Below, in pieces: positions 1 through 6,809 of a stretch of 64,000 bases of DNA. Source of the DNA: CAWHJB01 sp963698715 (GTDB taxonomy: Bacteria; Chloroflexota; Anaerolineae; Anaerolineales; UBA4823); contig CAVORW010000002.1 of NCBI GenBank assembly GCA_963698715.1, positions 248,001 through 312,000 of the forward strand. The letters run 5' to 3'. Under the pieces are notes generated by a model, which saw only the letters and a program-made list of their open reading frames with translations, had not been told where the DNA came from and made no database searches. A program made the position numbers and the translations under genes. Numbering within the stretch: position 1 is the first letter of the stretch; the number at the start of each line of letters is the position of its first letter.

Positions 1-119
1 CAATGAATAAAACCAACCTCAGTCAGCGAACTTGCCTGGTAATGGCCGGATGTTTGAGCCTGCTGCCAATCTTGCCTGCTGCAAACATGCACTAGCCAGG
101 GTGCCTGCTCGACATTCAT
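1..119 (-). CDS. DUF952 family protein, N-terminal part only
   Basis: Only the first 39 codons lie in the window; the gene runs off the left edge. The translation begins MNVEQAPWLVHVC and reads on through SRQDWQQAQ to SLTEVGFIH. This resembles the start of DUF952 proteins, in which a (C/V)(T/S)R-x-x-W-x-x-A-Q segment is followed by a G(F/Y)IH segment. The ATG overlaps the stop codon of the upstream acetyltransferase gene as ATGA, so the two are probably translationally coupled. Function of the family is unknown. It appears to be the last visible gene of the coaBC operon. Confidence 0.6.
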   Translation of the reverse strand, partial: MNVEQAPWLVHVCSRQDWQQAQTSGHYQASSLTEVGFIH

Positions 120-667
120 AATCGCCCGTCGATTAAGCCCGAATCAAAGGATTGTTTGCTCAGATAATCCTCTCTCGTAAGGCCGAACAACCATTCATCA
201 ACGAACTGGCCTCGCTTAAGCAACGCCTTGCGGATTGTGCCTTCCAGTAAGAAGCCGTTCTTTTCAAAGATCCGACGGCTGGCGAGATTGCCACAAAACA
301 CATAGCCTTCGATTTTCTCCAGTCCGAGTTGGTCAAACCCATAAGCAAGTAAACTGCGAATTACAGCGCTGCCATACCCCTGGCTTTGAAAGGAATGTCC
401 GATCCACAGCCCAACATCCGCCCGAAATCCTACCTCATCTGGACGAATATCCGCCGATCCGATCGGCAGCCCCGAATGGGTTTCGACGATCGTAAAAAGA
501 TGTTTTTCCCCAAGCCTAACTTGTTCGGACCGTTCTGCCAGTCCGGCCCGGAAGGATTCGAGAGACTCAGGGCCATCCCAGGCGAGGGTGTCGGTGACCG
601 GGCTGTAATAGATGAGGGGGAAAAGCTGGTCAGCATCTTCTGCCTGAACCGGCCGCAGGTTGATCAT
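116..667 (-). CDS. GNAT family N-acetyltransferase (RimJ/RimL-like)
   Basis: This 183-residue protein matches acetyl-CoA-dependent N-acetyltransferases of the RimJ/RimL subgroup. The N-terminus MINLRPVQAEDADQLFPLI is the usual first strand and helix. The acetyl-CoA loop is GHSFQSQGYGSAVIRSLLAY, and the C-terminal NLASRRIFEKNGFLLEG is the typical helix-turn before the last strands. Its acceptor is not predictable; relatives acetylate ribosomal protein N-termini, antibiotics or small molecules. The start codon overlaps the coaBC stop as ATGA and its own stop overlaps the next gene in the same way, so it sits inside a tightly packed minus-strand operon. Confidence 0.85.
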   Translation of the reverse strand: MINLRPVQAEDADQLFPLIYYSPVTDTLAWDGPESLESFRAGLAERSEQVRLGEKHLFTIVETHSGLPIGSADIRPDEVGFRADVGLWIGHSFQSQGYGSAVIRSLLAYGFDQLGLEKIEGYVFCGNLASRRIFEKNGFLLEGTIRKALLKRGQFVDEWLFGLTREDYLSKQSFDSGLIDGRL

Positions 668-1914
668 GCTGTCCCTGCCTGATCTCCCATCAACATCTCC
701 AGCAGGCGTTCGAGCACAATTTGAGCGACCTGTCTTTTAGTTAATAAAGGCAGCTGCTCTGGAGCGCGACCCTCATTCGCATATAACAAAGTAACCCGGT
801 TGGTATCCACGTTAAAGCCGGCATCTGAAGAATTGATATCATTGGCCACGATCATGTCCAAATCTTTAGCCCGAAGCTTAGCTCGGGCATTGGCAATCAA
901 GTCGTGCGATTCTGCCGCGAATCCTATCGTAAAATGCGGCCAACCATGCTGGCTTTTATAGGCTGCTACTGCTTTCAGGATGTCTGGAGTGGGTTCCAGC
1001 CGTACTTCTGGCAGACCGGCGTCTTTCTTGATTTTCATGCCGGCTGGCGCAGCCGGCCGGAAATCAGCAACCGCCGCGGCCATGATCAGCGCTTCGGCCT
1101 GGGGCAATTCAGCCAACACCGCAGACAGCATCTGCTCGGCTGTGCGCACCTCTACTCGCCGGGCGCCAGCTGGGGTGGGTAGATGGGTGGGTCCGCTGAC
1201 CAGCACGACTTCTGCTCCGGTATCCAGGGCAGCCTGGGCCAGAGCAAAGCCCTGCTTGCCCGATGACCGGTTGGCGATAACTCGTACCGGATCGATCGAT
1301 TCCTGGGTGCCTCCGGCTGTCACAACAACTTTTTTTCCGCTCAAAGGCCCGTTCCGGGATAGCAGCAAGCAGATTTGTCCGACCAGATCGGCAGGTTCGA
1401 CCATCCGTCCTACGCCCACCAGTCCGGATGCCAGGTGGCCTTCGGCAGGCCCGGTGATGATTGCCCCACGGCGCATCAGGATCTCAAGATTAGCCTGGGT
1501 GGCGGGGTGATCGTACATGCCGCCATCCATAGCAGGTGCAACCAGCAGCGGGCATTGAGCCGCCAGCGCCGTTACAGTCAGCAAGTTATCTGCTAACCCG
1601 TTGGCAAGCTTGGCGATCGTGTTGGCAGATGCCGGGGCGATGGCAAGCAGGTGGCCGGTTTTTCCCAGCCCGATATGGATCACGTGCCCCTCATTAGCCC
1701 ACAGATCCGAATCTGTGTAGGCTCGCCGGCCGGTGACAGATTGAAATGTCAGTGGCGCAACAAACTGGGTGGCAGCCTGGGTCAGGATTACATCGACCCA
1801 GGCGCCTTCCTGAGTAAGTTTGGAGGCCAGCTCAACCGCTTTGTACGCGGCGATTGAGCCGGTTACACCGAGCAGGATCTGCTTGTCTTCAAATGGTTGT
1901 TTCACTTCGTCCAA
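664..1914 (-). CDS. coaBC: Bifunctional phosphopantothenoylcysteine decarboxylase / phosphopantothenate-cysteine ligase
   Basis: CoaBC performs two steps of coenzyme A synthesis: ligation of cysteine to 4'-phosphopantothenate, then FMN-dependent decarboxylation. The N-terminal CoaC half shows GVTGSIAAYKAVELASKL, the active-site histidine region HIGLGK, ASANTIAKLANGLADNLL and the PAMDGGM substrate clamp. The CoaB half starts around residue 190 with VVTAGGTQESIDPVR and ANRSSGKQG, followed by MAAAVADF. Length (416 aa) is normal. The longest frame starts with TTG; a GTG nine bases inside, preceded by AAGG at better spacing, is an alternative start. It lies 14 bp after the YceI gene and overlaps the GNAT gene by 4 bp. 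Confidence 0.95.
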   Translation of the reverse strand: MDEVKQPFEDKQILLGVTGSIAAYKAVELASKLTQEGAWVDVILTQAATQFVAPLTFQSVTGRRAYTDSDLWANEGHVIHIGLGKTGHLLAIAPASANTIAKLANGLADNLLTVTALAAQCPLLVAPAMDGGMYDHPATQANLEILMRRGAIITGPAEGHLASGLVGVGRMVEPADLVGQICLLLSRNGPLSGKKVVVTAGGTQESIDPVRVIANRSSGKQGFALAQAALDTGAEVVLVSGPTHLPTPAGARRVEVRTAEQMLSAVLAELPQAEALIMAAAVADFRPAAPAGMKIKKDAGLPEVRLEPTPDILKAVAAYKSQHGWPHFTIGFAAESHDLIANARAKLRAKDLDMIVANDINSSDAGFNVDTNRVTLLYANEGRAPEQLPLLTKRQVAQIVLERLLEMLMGDQAGTA

Positions 1915-1928
1915 CCTTGGCCCCCCAG

Positions 1929-2651
1929 TTAACGTGCCACAAACGCCATATTGATCTTAACCTGGTCTTCGGTACCGAGGATACCCGCCATTACGATTGG
2001 CCCAACTCCGAAATCGCTCATCAAAATTGTCGTGGAAGCAGAGCCTTGTAGTTCATTATTAACCAGGGTAACCTGAACATCGAAAATAGCCGGTTTGGTG
2101 ACATCGTGAACGGTAAGATCACCGCTGACGGTTAACTTTAACGGCTGTCCATCGGTATAGCTTTCAGGTAAACCCTCGATTCGAGTAGGCACAAAAGTGG
2201 CGATTGGGAAACGCCCCGATTTTAGAAAGCGATCCCGGATCGTACTATCCCGGCGATTGCTGTCCGACGTAAATTGAGAGATATCCACTTCGATGGTGCT
2301 GATGGATGTACTCTGGGGATCAGCAGGATCGAGAGTAATTTTACCGGATATTTGGGTGGTTGTACCAATTGCTATATTGAAGCGATTATTCTGATTAAAA
2401 AATGTTTCCCCAACTTCGTACGTAACGGTAGACTCTCCGGGGACGATGTTGAATTCCTGTTGTCCGCTGGCTTCAACTGGCTCTTGGGTTGGAATTTCTG
2501 CAACGGCCTCGGTTGGCACCTCGATTGGCGCTTCGCTCGGCTGAGCGACAGCCTGGGTGGGCAGTTCGGCCGGCGTAGCAGTTAAGGTCTGAGGGCTGCA
2601 GCCTGCCAGGATCATTAAGCTTAACACCGCTAATAAAGTGAACTTTCGCAT
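1929..2651 (-). CDS. YceI-family lipoprotein
   Basis: This is a predicted exported lipoprotein of about 240 residues. The chosen start (MRKFTLLAVLSLMILAGCS) has an AAAGGAG ribosome site eight bases upstream and gives a clean signal peptide with lipobox LAGC; a longer frame upstream lacks both. A Pro/Glu/Thr-rich linker (residues about 22-65) leads to a YceI domain beginning at FNIVPGESTVTYEVGETFF and including FKSGRFPIATF-type and LTVSGDLTVHDVTKP strands. YceI domains form a lipocalin-like barrel that binds isoprenoid-type lipids. The ligand here is unknown. It is the first gene of the coaBC operon after a 220-bp gap. Confidence 0.88.
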   Translation of the reverse strand: MRKFTLLAVLSLMILAGCSPQTLTATPAELPTQAVAQPSEAPIEVPTEAVAEIPTQEPVEASGQQEFNIVPGESTVTYEVGETFFNQNNRFNIAIGTTTQISGKITLDPADPQSTSISTIEVDISQFTSDSNRRDSTIRDRFLKSGRFPIATFVPTRIEGLPESYTDGQPLKLTVSGDLTVHDVTKPAIFDVQVTLVNNELQGSASTTILMSDFGVGPIVMAGILGTEDQVKINMAFVAR

Positions 2652-2874
2652 CTTGGTGATACTCCTTTTAAATAATCTAATAGAGGTTGCTCGGTTTGGG
2701 CCCTTGGGATTCCTCACCGGAATTCCAAAAAGGCTAACGGGTGTTAGTGAATATACGGAATCATTTCAGAATTGGATGTGATCCGGGTAAGTAGGCCTTC
2801 AGCAATTTCCGGGGTGGTTCAACAGGTTGGGCGCTGATCACAAAGATTCCCGGGGAGGTGCGCATCAAGGGTAG

Positions 2875-3816
2875 TCAAAGGATTTCGCTGACGAGTAAAA
2901 TTTCGACCAAGCGGTCGTGTCCTGCCAGGTCCTTGTGCAGCTCGATTAAGGCATTCGGAAAAGCCCGCTGGCTCATCGCCAGAACCGCGGGACCTTGGCT
3001 GGCTTCAATTTCCAGGAATAGCGCACCACCTTCCGCGATTTGTTTCGGAGCGGCGATAAGCAAACGCTCGATCTGCCGGAGCCCATCCAGGCCGCCGTTC
3101 AGCGCCAACCCTGGCTCCTGGGGGTGGATGGATAACTGGTGCAGCGTGGAGGTAGGAATATAGGGCAAATTGGCGCAGATTAAGTCCAGGGGCCGGCTGG
3201 TAGCCGCCAGCAGGTCTACCTGGGCCAATAATACTCGCTGCTCCACCTGATGCTGTCGGGCATTTTCACAAGCCACGCGGAGCGTGGGCAGGGAAACATC
3301 TACCGCCAGAACCTGTAAATCAGGGAACTGGGCTGCCAGGGTTATAGCGATACATCCAGAGCCGGTGCCGACGTCCGCCGCCAACCGCTGCTTCGGTCGT
3401 GCTTTCAACCAGTGGATCGCTCGCTCAACCAGCAGCTCGGTTTCCGGCCTTGGAATAAGCACATCGGGAGAGACCAAGAATTGACGCCCATAGAACTCCC
3501 AACGGCCCAGCACGTACGGCAGTGGCAGTCCAGCTTCCATGCGGGCCAGCTCCTTGTAGTACCTTTGAAGCTGTTCTGAGGTCAGGGTCGCTTCAGGATG
3601 GGCCAGGATCCAGGCGCGATTTACCCCCAGCAGATATGCCAGGAAAACCTGGGCATCCAGGCCGGGGGTTTCGCTGACCGCAGCCAGTCGTCGTTTAGTC
3701 TCCTGTAGGAATTGTGCTACCTGAGTCAATGATTGTGGATCCGGCCACCCCAGGCCAGGTTCATAATTCTTGGCGGCGGAAACCACTCCGCTATAGCGGG
3801 TGGAGGAAGCCGCCAT
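2875..3816 (-). CDS. prmC: Peptide chain release factor N5-glutamine methyltransferase
   Basis: PrmC methylates the glutamine of the GGQ motif in release factors using S-adenosylmethionine. The N-terminal helical domain (to about residue 115) contains DAQVFLAYLLG, then the Rossmann methyltransferase domain shows RPETELLVERAI, the SAM loop ADVGTGSGCIAITLA and the substrate motif NLPYIP (NPPY in most relatives). The gene normally follows prfA, its substrate gene; here an IS200/IS605 element separates them. The first 20 or so codons overlap the element's left-end hairpin (3783-3803), so the present N-terminus is probably partly IS-derived and the native start may have been lost. Its promoter after the insertion is unclear. 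Confidence 0.93.
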   Translation of the reverse strand: MAASSTRYSGVVSAAKNYEPGLGWPDPQSLTQVAQFLQETKRRLAAVSETPGLDAQVFLAYLLGVNRAWILAHPEATLTSEQLQRYYKELARMEAGLPLPYVLGRWEFYGRQFLVSPDVLIPRPETELLVERAIHWLKARPKQRLAADVGTGSGCIAITLAAQFPDLQVLAVDVSLPTLRVACENARQHQVEQRVLLAQVDLLAATSRPLDLICANLPYIPTSTLHQLSIHPQEPGLALNGGLDGLRQIERLLIAAPKQIAEGGALFLEIEASQGPAVLAMSQRAFPNALIELHKDLAGHDRLVEILLVSEIL

Positions 3817-3835
3817 CCTTTGCTAAAATGGTTGT

Positions 3836-4246
3836 ATGCCAAACGAAGCCAACCACAGCCCACACAGCGCGTATATAATCAACGATCACCTGGTCTGGAT
3901 ACCGCGCGATCGAAAAAGGGTTTTGGTTGGACCTGTCGAGGCAAGGTTGAAAGAACTGTAGGCGGAAATCGCCACCCAATACGGTTTTGAGATATTGGCG
4001 GTCGAGGTGATGCCCGACCATGAACACTTGTTTGTGAGCGCACCCCCGAAATTTTCTCCTGCTGAAATCGTCCGTCTGTTCAAGGGAATAACATCCCGCA
4101 AGTTGAAGAACGAGTTTGAAAGCCTTCGCCGCCAGTATTGGGGCGAACAGGCAACATTGTGGGCAGAAGGCTATAACGTAGGTACTGGTGGACACGTCAG
4201 TGCGGAAACCATCAAACGGTATATCGAAGAAAGCCAAAAGAAATAG
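3836..4246 (+). pseudogene. tnpA: IS200/IS605 TnpA (Y1 HUH transposase) interrupted by an amber codon
   Basis: The frame opens with ATG at 3836 (MPNEANHSPHSAYIINDHLVW) and is typical of Y1 transposases: HLVWIPRDRKRVL near the N-terminus, the metal-binding HUH-type motif DHEHLFVS and the catalytic tyrosine in KRYIEESQ near the C-terminus. A single in-frame TAG at 3959-3961 interrupts it after RLKEL, where relatives have an ordinary residue. The downstream part could start again at an ATG at 3995, but this would lack the first strand of the domain. With the stop, the element is probably unable to move by itself. Family assignment is certain; loss of function is inferred. Confidence 0.85.
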
Positions 4247-4255
4247 TTTCAAGTC

Positions 4256-4284
4256 TTGGAACTTTAGATCATTTGTGCTACAAT
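4256..4284 (+). promoter_or_regulatory. Probable promoter of tnpB
   Basis: TTGGAA (4256-4261) and TACAAT (4279-4284) are separated by 17 bp. The -10 box ends seven bases before the tnpB ATG, so the transcript would begin at or just before the start codon. Confidence 0.55.
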
Positions 4285-4291
4285 TATTGGC

Positions 4292-5425
4292 ATGAAGCTG
4301 ATAGCTCAGGTCAAACTGCTTCCCACTCCCGAACAAGCCGATGCGCTCAGGCACACGCTGGAACAGGCCAATGCCGCCTGTCAGTTTGTGAGCGCTACGG
4401 TATGGGAAACCAAAACCTTTCGGCAGTACGACTTGCACCACAAATGCTATCAGGCGGTGCGGGAGCAGTACGGCCTTTCGGCGCAGGTGGCGGTGCGGGC
4501 GATTGCCAAAGTCGCAGACGCATATAAACTTGACCGCAAGACAAAACGAACCTTCAAGACAACGGGCAGAATCGCCTATGATGACCGCATCCTTGCTTGG
4601 CGATTGCAAGACCAGACCGTGTCGATTTGGACGGTAAACGGGCGGCTTCGCATCCCGTTTGTTTGCGGTGAGAGGCAATTGGAACTGCTTCAAACGCGGC
4701 AGGGGGAAAGTGATATGGGGCTGTATAAAGGTATGTACTTCCTTTCCGCCACTTGCGAGGTGGACGAGCCGAAGCCCGTTGATGTTGAAGGCACATTGGG
4801 GGTTGACCTGGGCGTTACCCATATTGCAGTAGACAGCGATGGACAGGTATACCCCGCCAGTCACATCAATAATGTGCGCCATCGTCAGCGCCGTTTGCGG
4901 GGCAAACTGCAAGCCAAAGGCACACGGTCTGCCAAACGCAAGCTGAAACGATTGTCGGGAAAAGAACGCCGTTTTGCTAAAGACACCAACCACTGCATCA
5001 GCAAGAGACTGGTTGCCAAAGCGAAAGACACAAATCGAGCGATTGCCCTGGAAGATTTGGAGGGGATCCGGTCGAGGGTCACGGTTCGTCGCTCTCAGCG
5101 GGCAACTTTGCATAGTTGGGCGTTCTTCCAGCTTCGTGCCTTCGTGACATACAAAGCCAAACGGGTTGGCGTACCTGTGCTCCTGGTTGACCCAAGAAAC
5201 ACCAGCCGCACTTGTCCCGCCTGTGGTCAGGTCGATAAAGCTAATCGTCCGTCTCAATCCAAGTTCTCCTGTGTGGTTTGCGGTTTCGCTGGACTTGCTG
5301 ACCACATCGCGGCGGTCAACATTGGCCGTCGGGCGGCAGTCAACCCGCCAATCGTAGCGCGTGATGAAGCCAAAGCCGTTCTCACGGAATTGCGGCAGAG
5401 CGCAGTTACAAGCCAGCCGCTTTAG
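4292..5425 (+). CDS. tnpB: TnpB, RNA-guided RuvC-like nuclease of an IS605-type element
   Basis: TnpB is the transposon-encoded ancestor of Cas12; it is guided by an RNA from the element's right end and cuts donor sites after excision. The 377-residue protein is full length. RuvC residues are present: D172 in GVDLGVTH, E254 in ALEDLEG and D337 in ADHIAAVNIG. The zinc finger CPACG (C308, C311) and CVVCG (C327, C330) lies before the last motif. The catalytic set therefore looks intact although the neighbouring tnpA has a stop codon. The stop codon lies within the right-end hairpin, as usual for these elements. Confidence 0.93.
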   Translation: MKLIAQVKLLPTPEQADALRHTLEQANAACQFVSATVWETKTFRQYDLHHKCYQAVREQYGLSAQVAVRAIAKVADAYKLDRKTKRTFKTTGRIAYDDRILAWRLQDQTVSIWTVNGRLRIPFVCGERQLELLQTRQGESDMGLYKGMYFLSATCEVDEPKPVDVEGTLGVDLGVTHIAVDSDGQVYPASHINNVRHRQRRLRGKLQAKGTRSAKRKLKRLSGKERRFAKDTNHCISKRLVAKAKDTNRAIALEDLEGIRSRVTVRRSQRATLHSWAFFQLRAFVTYKAKRVGVPVLLVDPRNTSRTCPACGQVDKANRPSQSKFSCVVCGFAGLADHIAAVNIGRRAAVNPPIVARDEAKAVLTELRQSAVTSQPL

Positions 5426-5433
5426 CGGCTGGT
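5411..5433 (+). repeat. Right-end hairpin of the IS605 element
   Basis: CCAGCCGC and GCGGCTGG form an 8-bp perfect stem around TTTA. It contains the stop codon of tnpB on the plus strand and the stop codon of prfA on the minus strand. By family knowledge it marks the transposon right end, and the guide RNA would extend through it. Confidence 0.7.
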
Positions 5434-6504
5434 CGTTGACTCGTCCATCCCCACTGCTGCCAGGCGTTCGGCCTCATCACGAGTGGCAAGTTCGTCAATG
5501 AACATGTCGATATCGCCATCCATCACAACTGGAAGGTTGTAGGAAGATAGGTTGATGCGATGATCAGTAACTCTGGACTGAGGATAATTATAGGTCCGAA
5601 TTTTCTCAGAGCGCTCCCCGCTGCCTACTTGCGAACGGCGGGTTTCATCCATTTTCTCGCGCTGCTTTTCTTCTTCAATTTCAAATAAGCGGGCTCGTAA
5701 AATACTCATCGCGCGTAAGCGATTCTGAAGCTGGGAGCGCTCATCCTGGCACTGCACAACCATGCCGGATGGTATGTGGGTCAGACGGATTGCAGTTGCG
5801 TTCTTTTGCACGTTTTGACCACCAGCTCCGGCGGATTTGTACACATCCATACGAATATCGCTATCCGGAATATGGATTTCCACATCGGCTACTTCCGCCA
5901 ATACCGCGACTGTTGCTGTGGATGTGTGGATCCGGCCCTGTGATTCTGTGACTGGGATGCGCTGGACGCGGTGCACGCCGGATTCGTATTTCAGCCGCGA
6001 ATACGCAAACTTGCCTTTTACTGTGAAAATGATTTCTTTGAAGCCGCCAATCCCAATCTCATTGGTAGACAGGATTTCGATCGCCCAGTTTCGCCGTTCT
6101 GCATACCGATTGTACATTCGGAACAGGTCAGCCGCAAACAGGGCAGCTTCATCGCCACCTGTGCCCGCCCGAATTTCCAGGATGACATTGCGCTGGTCGC
6201 GTTTGTCGGAGGGCAGCAGCATACTTTTGATCTCTTTTTCGAGTTTTTCGATCATAGGCCGGACTTCGGAAGCTTCTGCTTCGGCCAGCGAGCGCAGCTC
6301 TTCATCTTCTGTCTCCTGAAGGGTTTCGGCCTCTTCCAGGCGCTGCAGCGCACGGCGGTATGCCTGGGCTTTCGTGAAGATCGGCTCCAGTTCGGATCGC
6401 TCAATACCCAGTTCAGCTGCCCTCTGGTAATCATCGCCGACTTCCATCAGCATCTGATTCAATTCTTCGTATCTATCTTCGATTCCTGCCAGTTTGTCTA
6501 ACAT
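5422..6504 (-). CDS. prfA: Peptide chain release factor 1
   Basis: RF1 recognises UAA and UAG and triggers peptide release. It is RF1 rather than RF2 because it has the PxT anticodon tripeptide (IPVTESQGRIHTSTATVAVL) and not SPF. The catalytic GGQ is in SAGAGGQNVQKNATAIRL. Length is 360 aa, normal for the family. The last residues (STTSR) and the stop codon come from the right-end hairpin of the IS605 element, so the insertion replaced only the extreme C-terminus and function is probably kept. Its modifying enzyme, prmC, lies on the other side of the element. Confidence 0.96.
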   Translation of the reverse strand: MLDKLAGIEDRYEELNQMLMEVGDDYQRAAELGIERSELEPIFTKAQAYRRALQRLEEAETLQETEDEELRSLAEAEASEVRPMIEKLEKEIKSMLLPSDKRDQRNVILEIRAGTGGDEAALFAADLFRMYNRYAERRNWAIEILSTNEIGIGGFKEIIFTVKGKFAYSRLKYESGVHRVQRIPVTESQGRIHTSTATVAVLAEVADVEIHIPDSDIRMDVYKSAGAGGQNVQKNATAIRLTHIPSGMVVQCQDERSQLQNRLRAMSILRARLFEIEEEKQREKMDETRRSQVGSGERSEKIRTYNYPQSRVTDHRINLSSYNLPVVMDGDIDMFIDELATRDEAERLAAVGMDESTTSR

Positions 6505-6809
6505 GACTTAAATTCACCATCATTCTAATCAGCGGGTAGGGATCTCAGGCGGATTTGCCCACAACTTTCATCCCTGCATCAATTCGCAATAAACCAATCC
6601 AGGCACAAACTCACTGTGCCTGAATCAACGCACCCCCGATTATACCATTGGAACTTTTCTCACTCGATCTGCGTCTAGAGGGGGGAGCGGCCAAAAGATG
6701 TAGATTTATTCAACAAAACTTGAGCGCTCTGTGAGAACCAAACAGCATTCTCGAGACGGTAAGCCGCCGGACTATCGGGTTTGGAAATGTCATGCAGGAG
6801 ATGAATATC
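6505..6809. promoter_or_regulatory. Divergent intergenic region between prfA and the VWA gene
   Basis: About 300 bases without a gene. On the minus strand a TATAAT (6639-6644) could serve prfA. A small hairpin, AGGCACA/TGTGCCT (6601-6621), lies between that box and the prfA start and would be in the prfA leader. For the plus-strand gene an AGGAG at 6796-6800 decides the start at 6810. No clear -35 boxes were found. Confidence 0.4.

Larger units (their letters stand above)
3780..5436 (+). mobile_element. IS200/IS605-family insertion sequence (approximate ends)
   Basis: The element carries tnpA and tnpB in the same direction, with subterminal hairpins at both ends as expected for single-strand transposition: CCAC-T-CCGC/GCGG-GTGG at 3783-3803 on the left and an 8-bp stem with TTTA loop at 5413-5432 on the right. 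It has no terminal inverted repeats or target duplication, which is normal for this family. Exact termini cannot be fixed from one copy. It sits between prfA and prmC, two genes that usually form an operon, in opposite orientation to them. Confidence 0.85.

Noticed and set aside
3791..5305. 504-codon open frame on the minus strand through the IS605 element
   Set aside because: It is the complement of tnpA/tnpB, which have clear family motifs; the reverse translation matches no family and has no start context.
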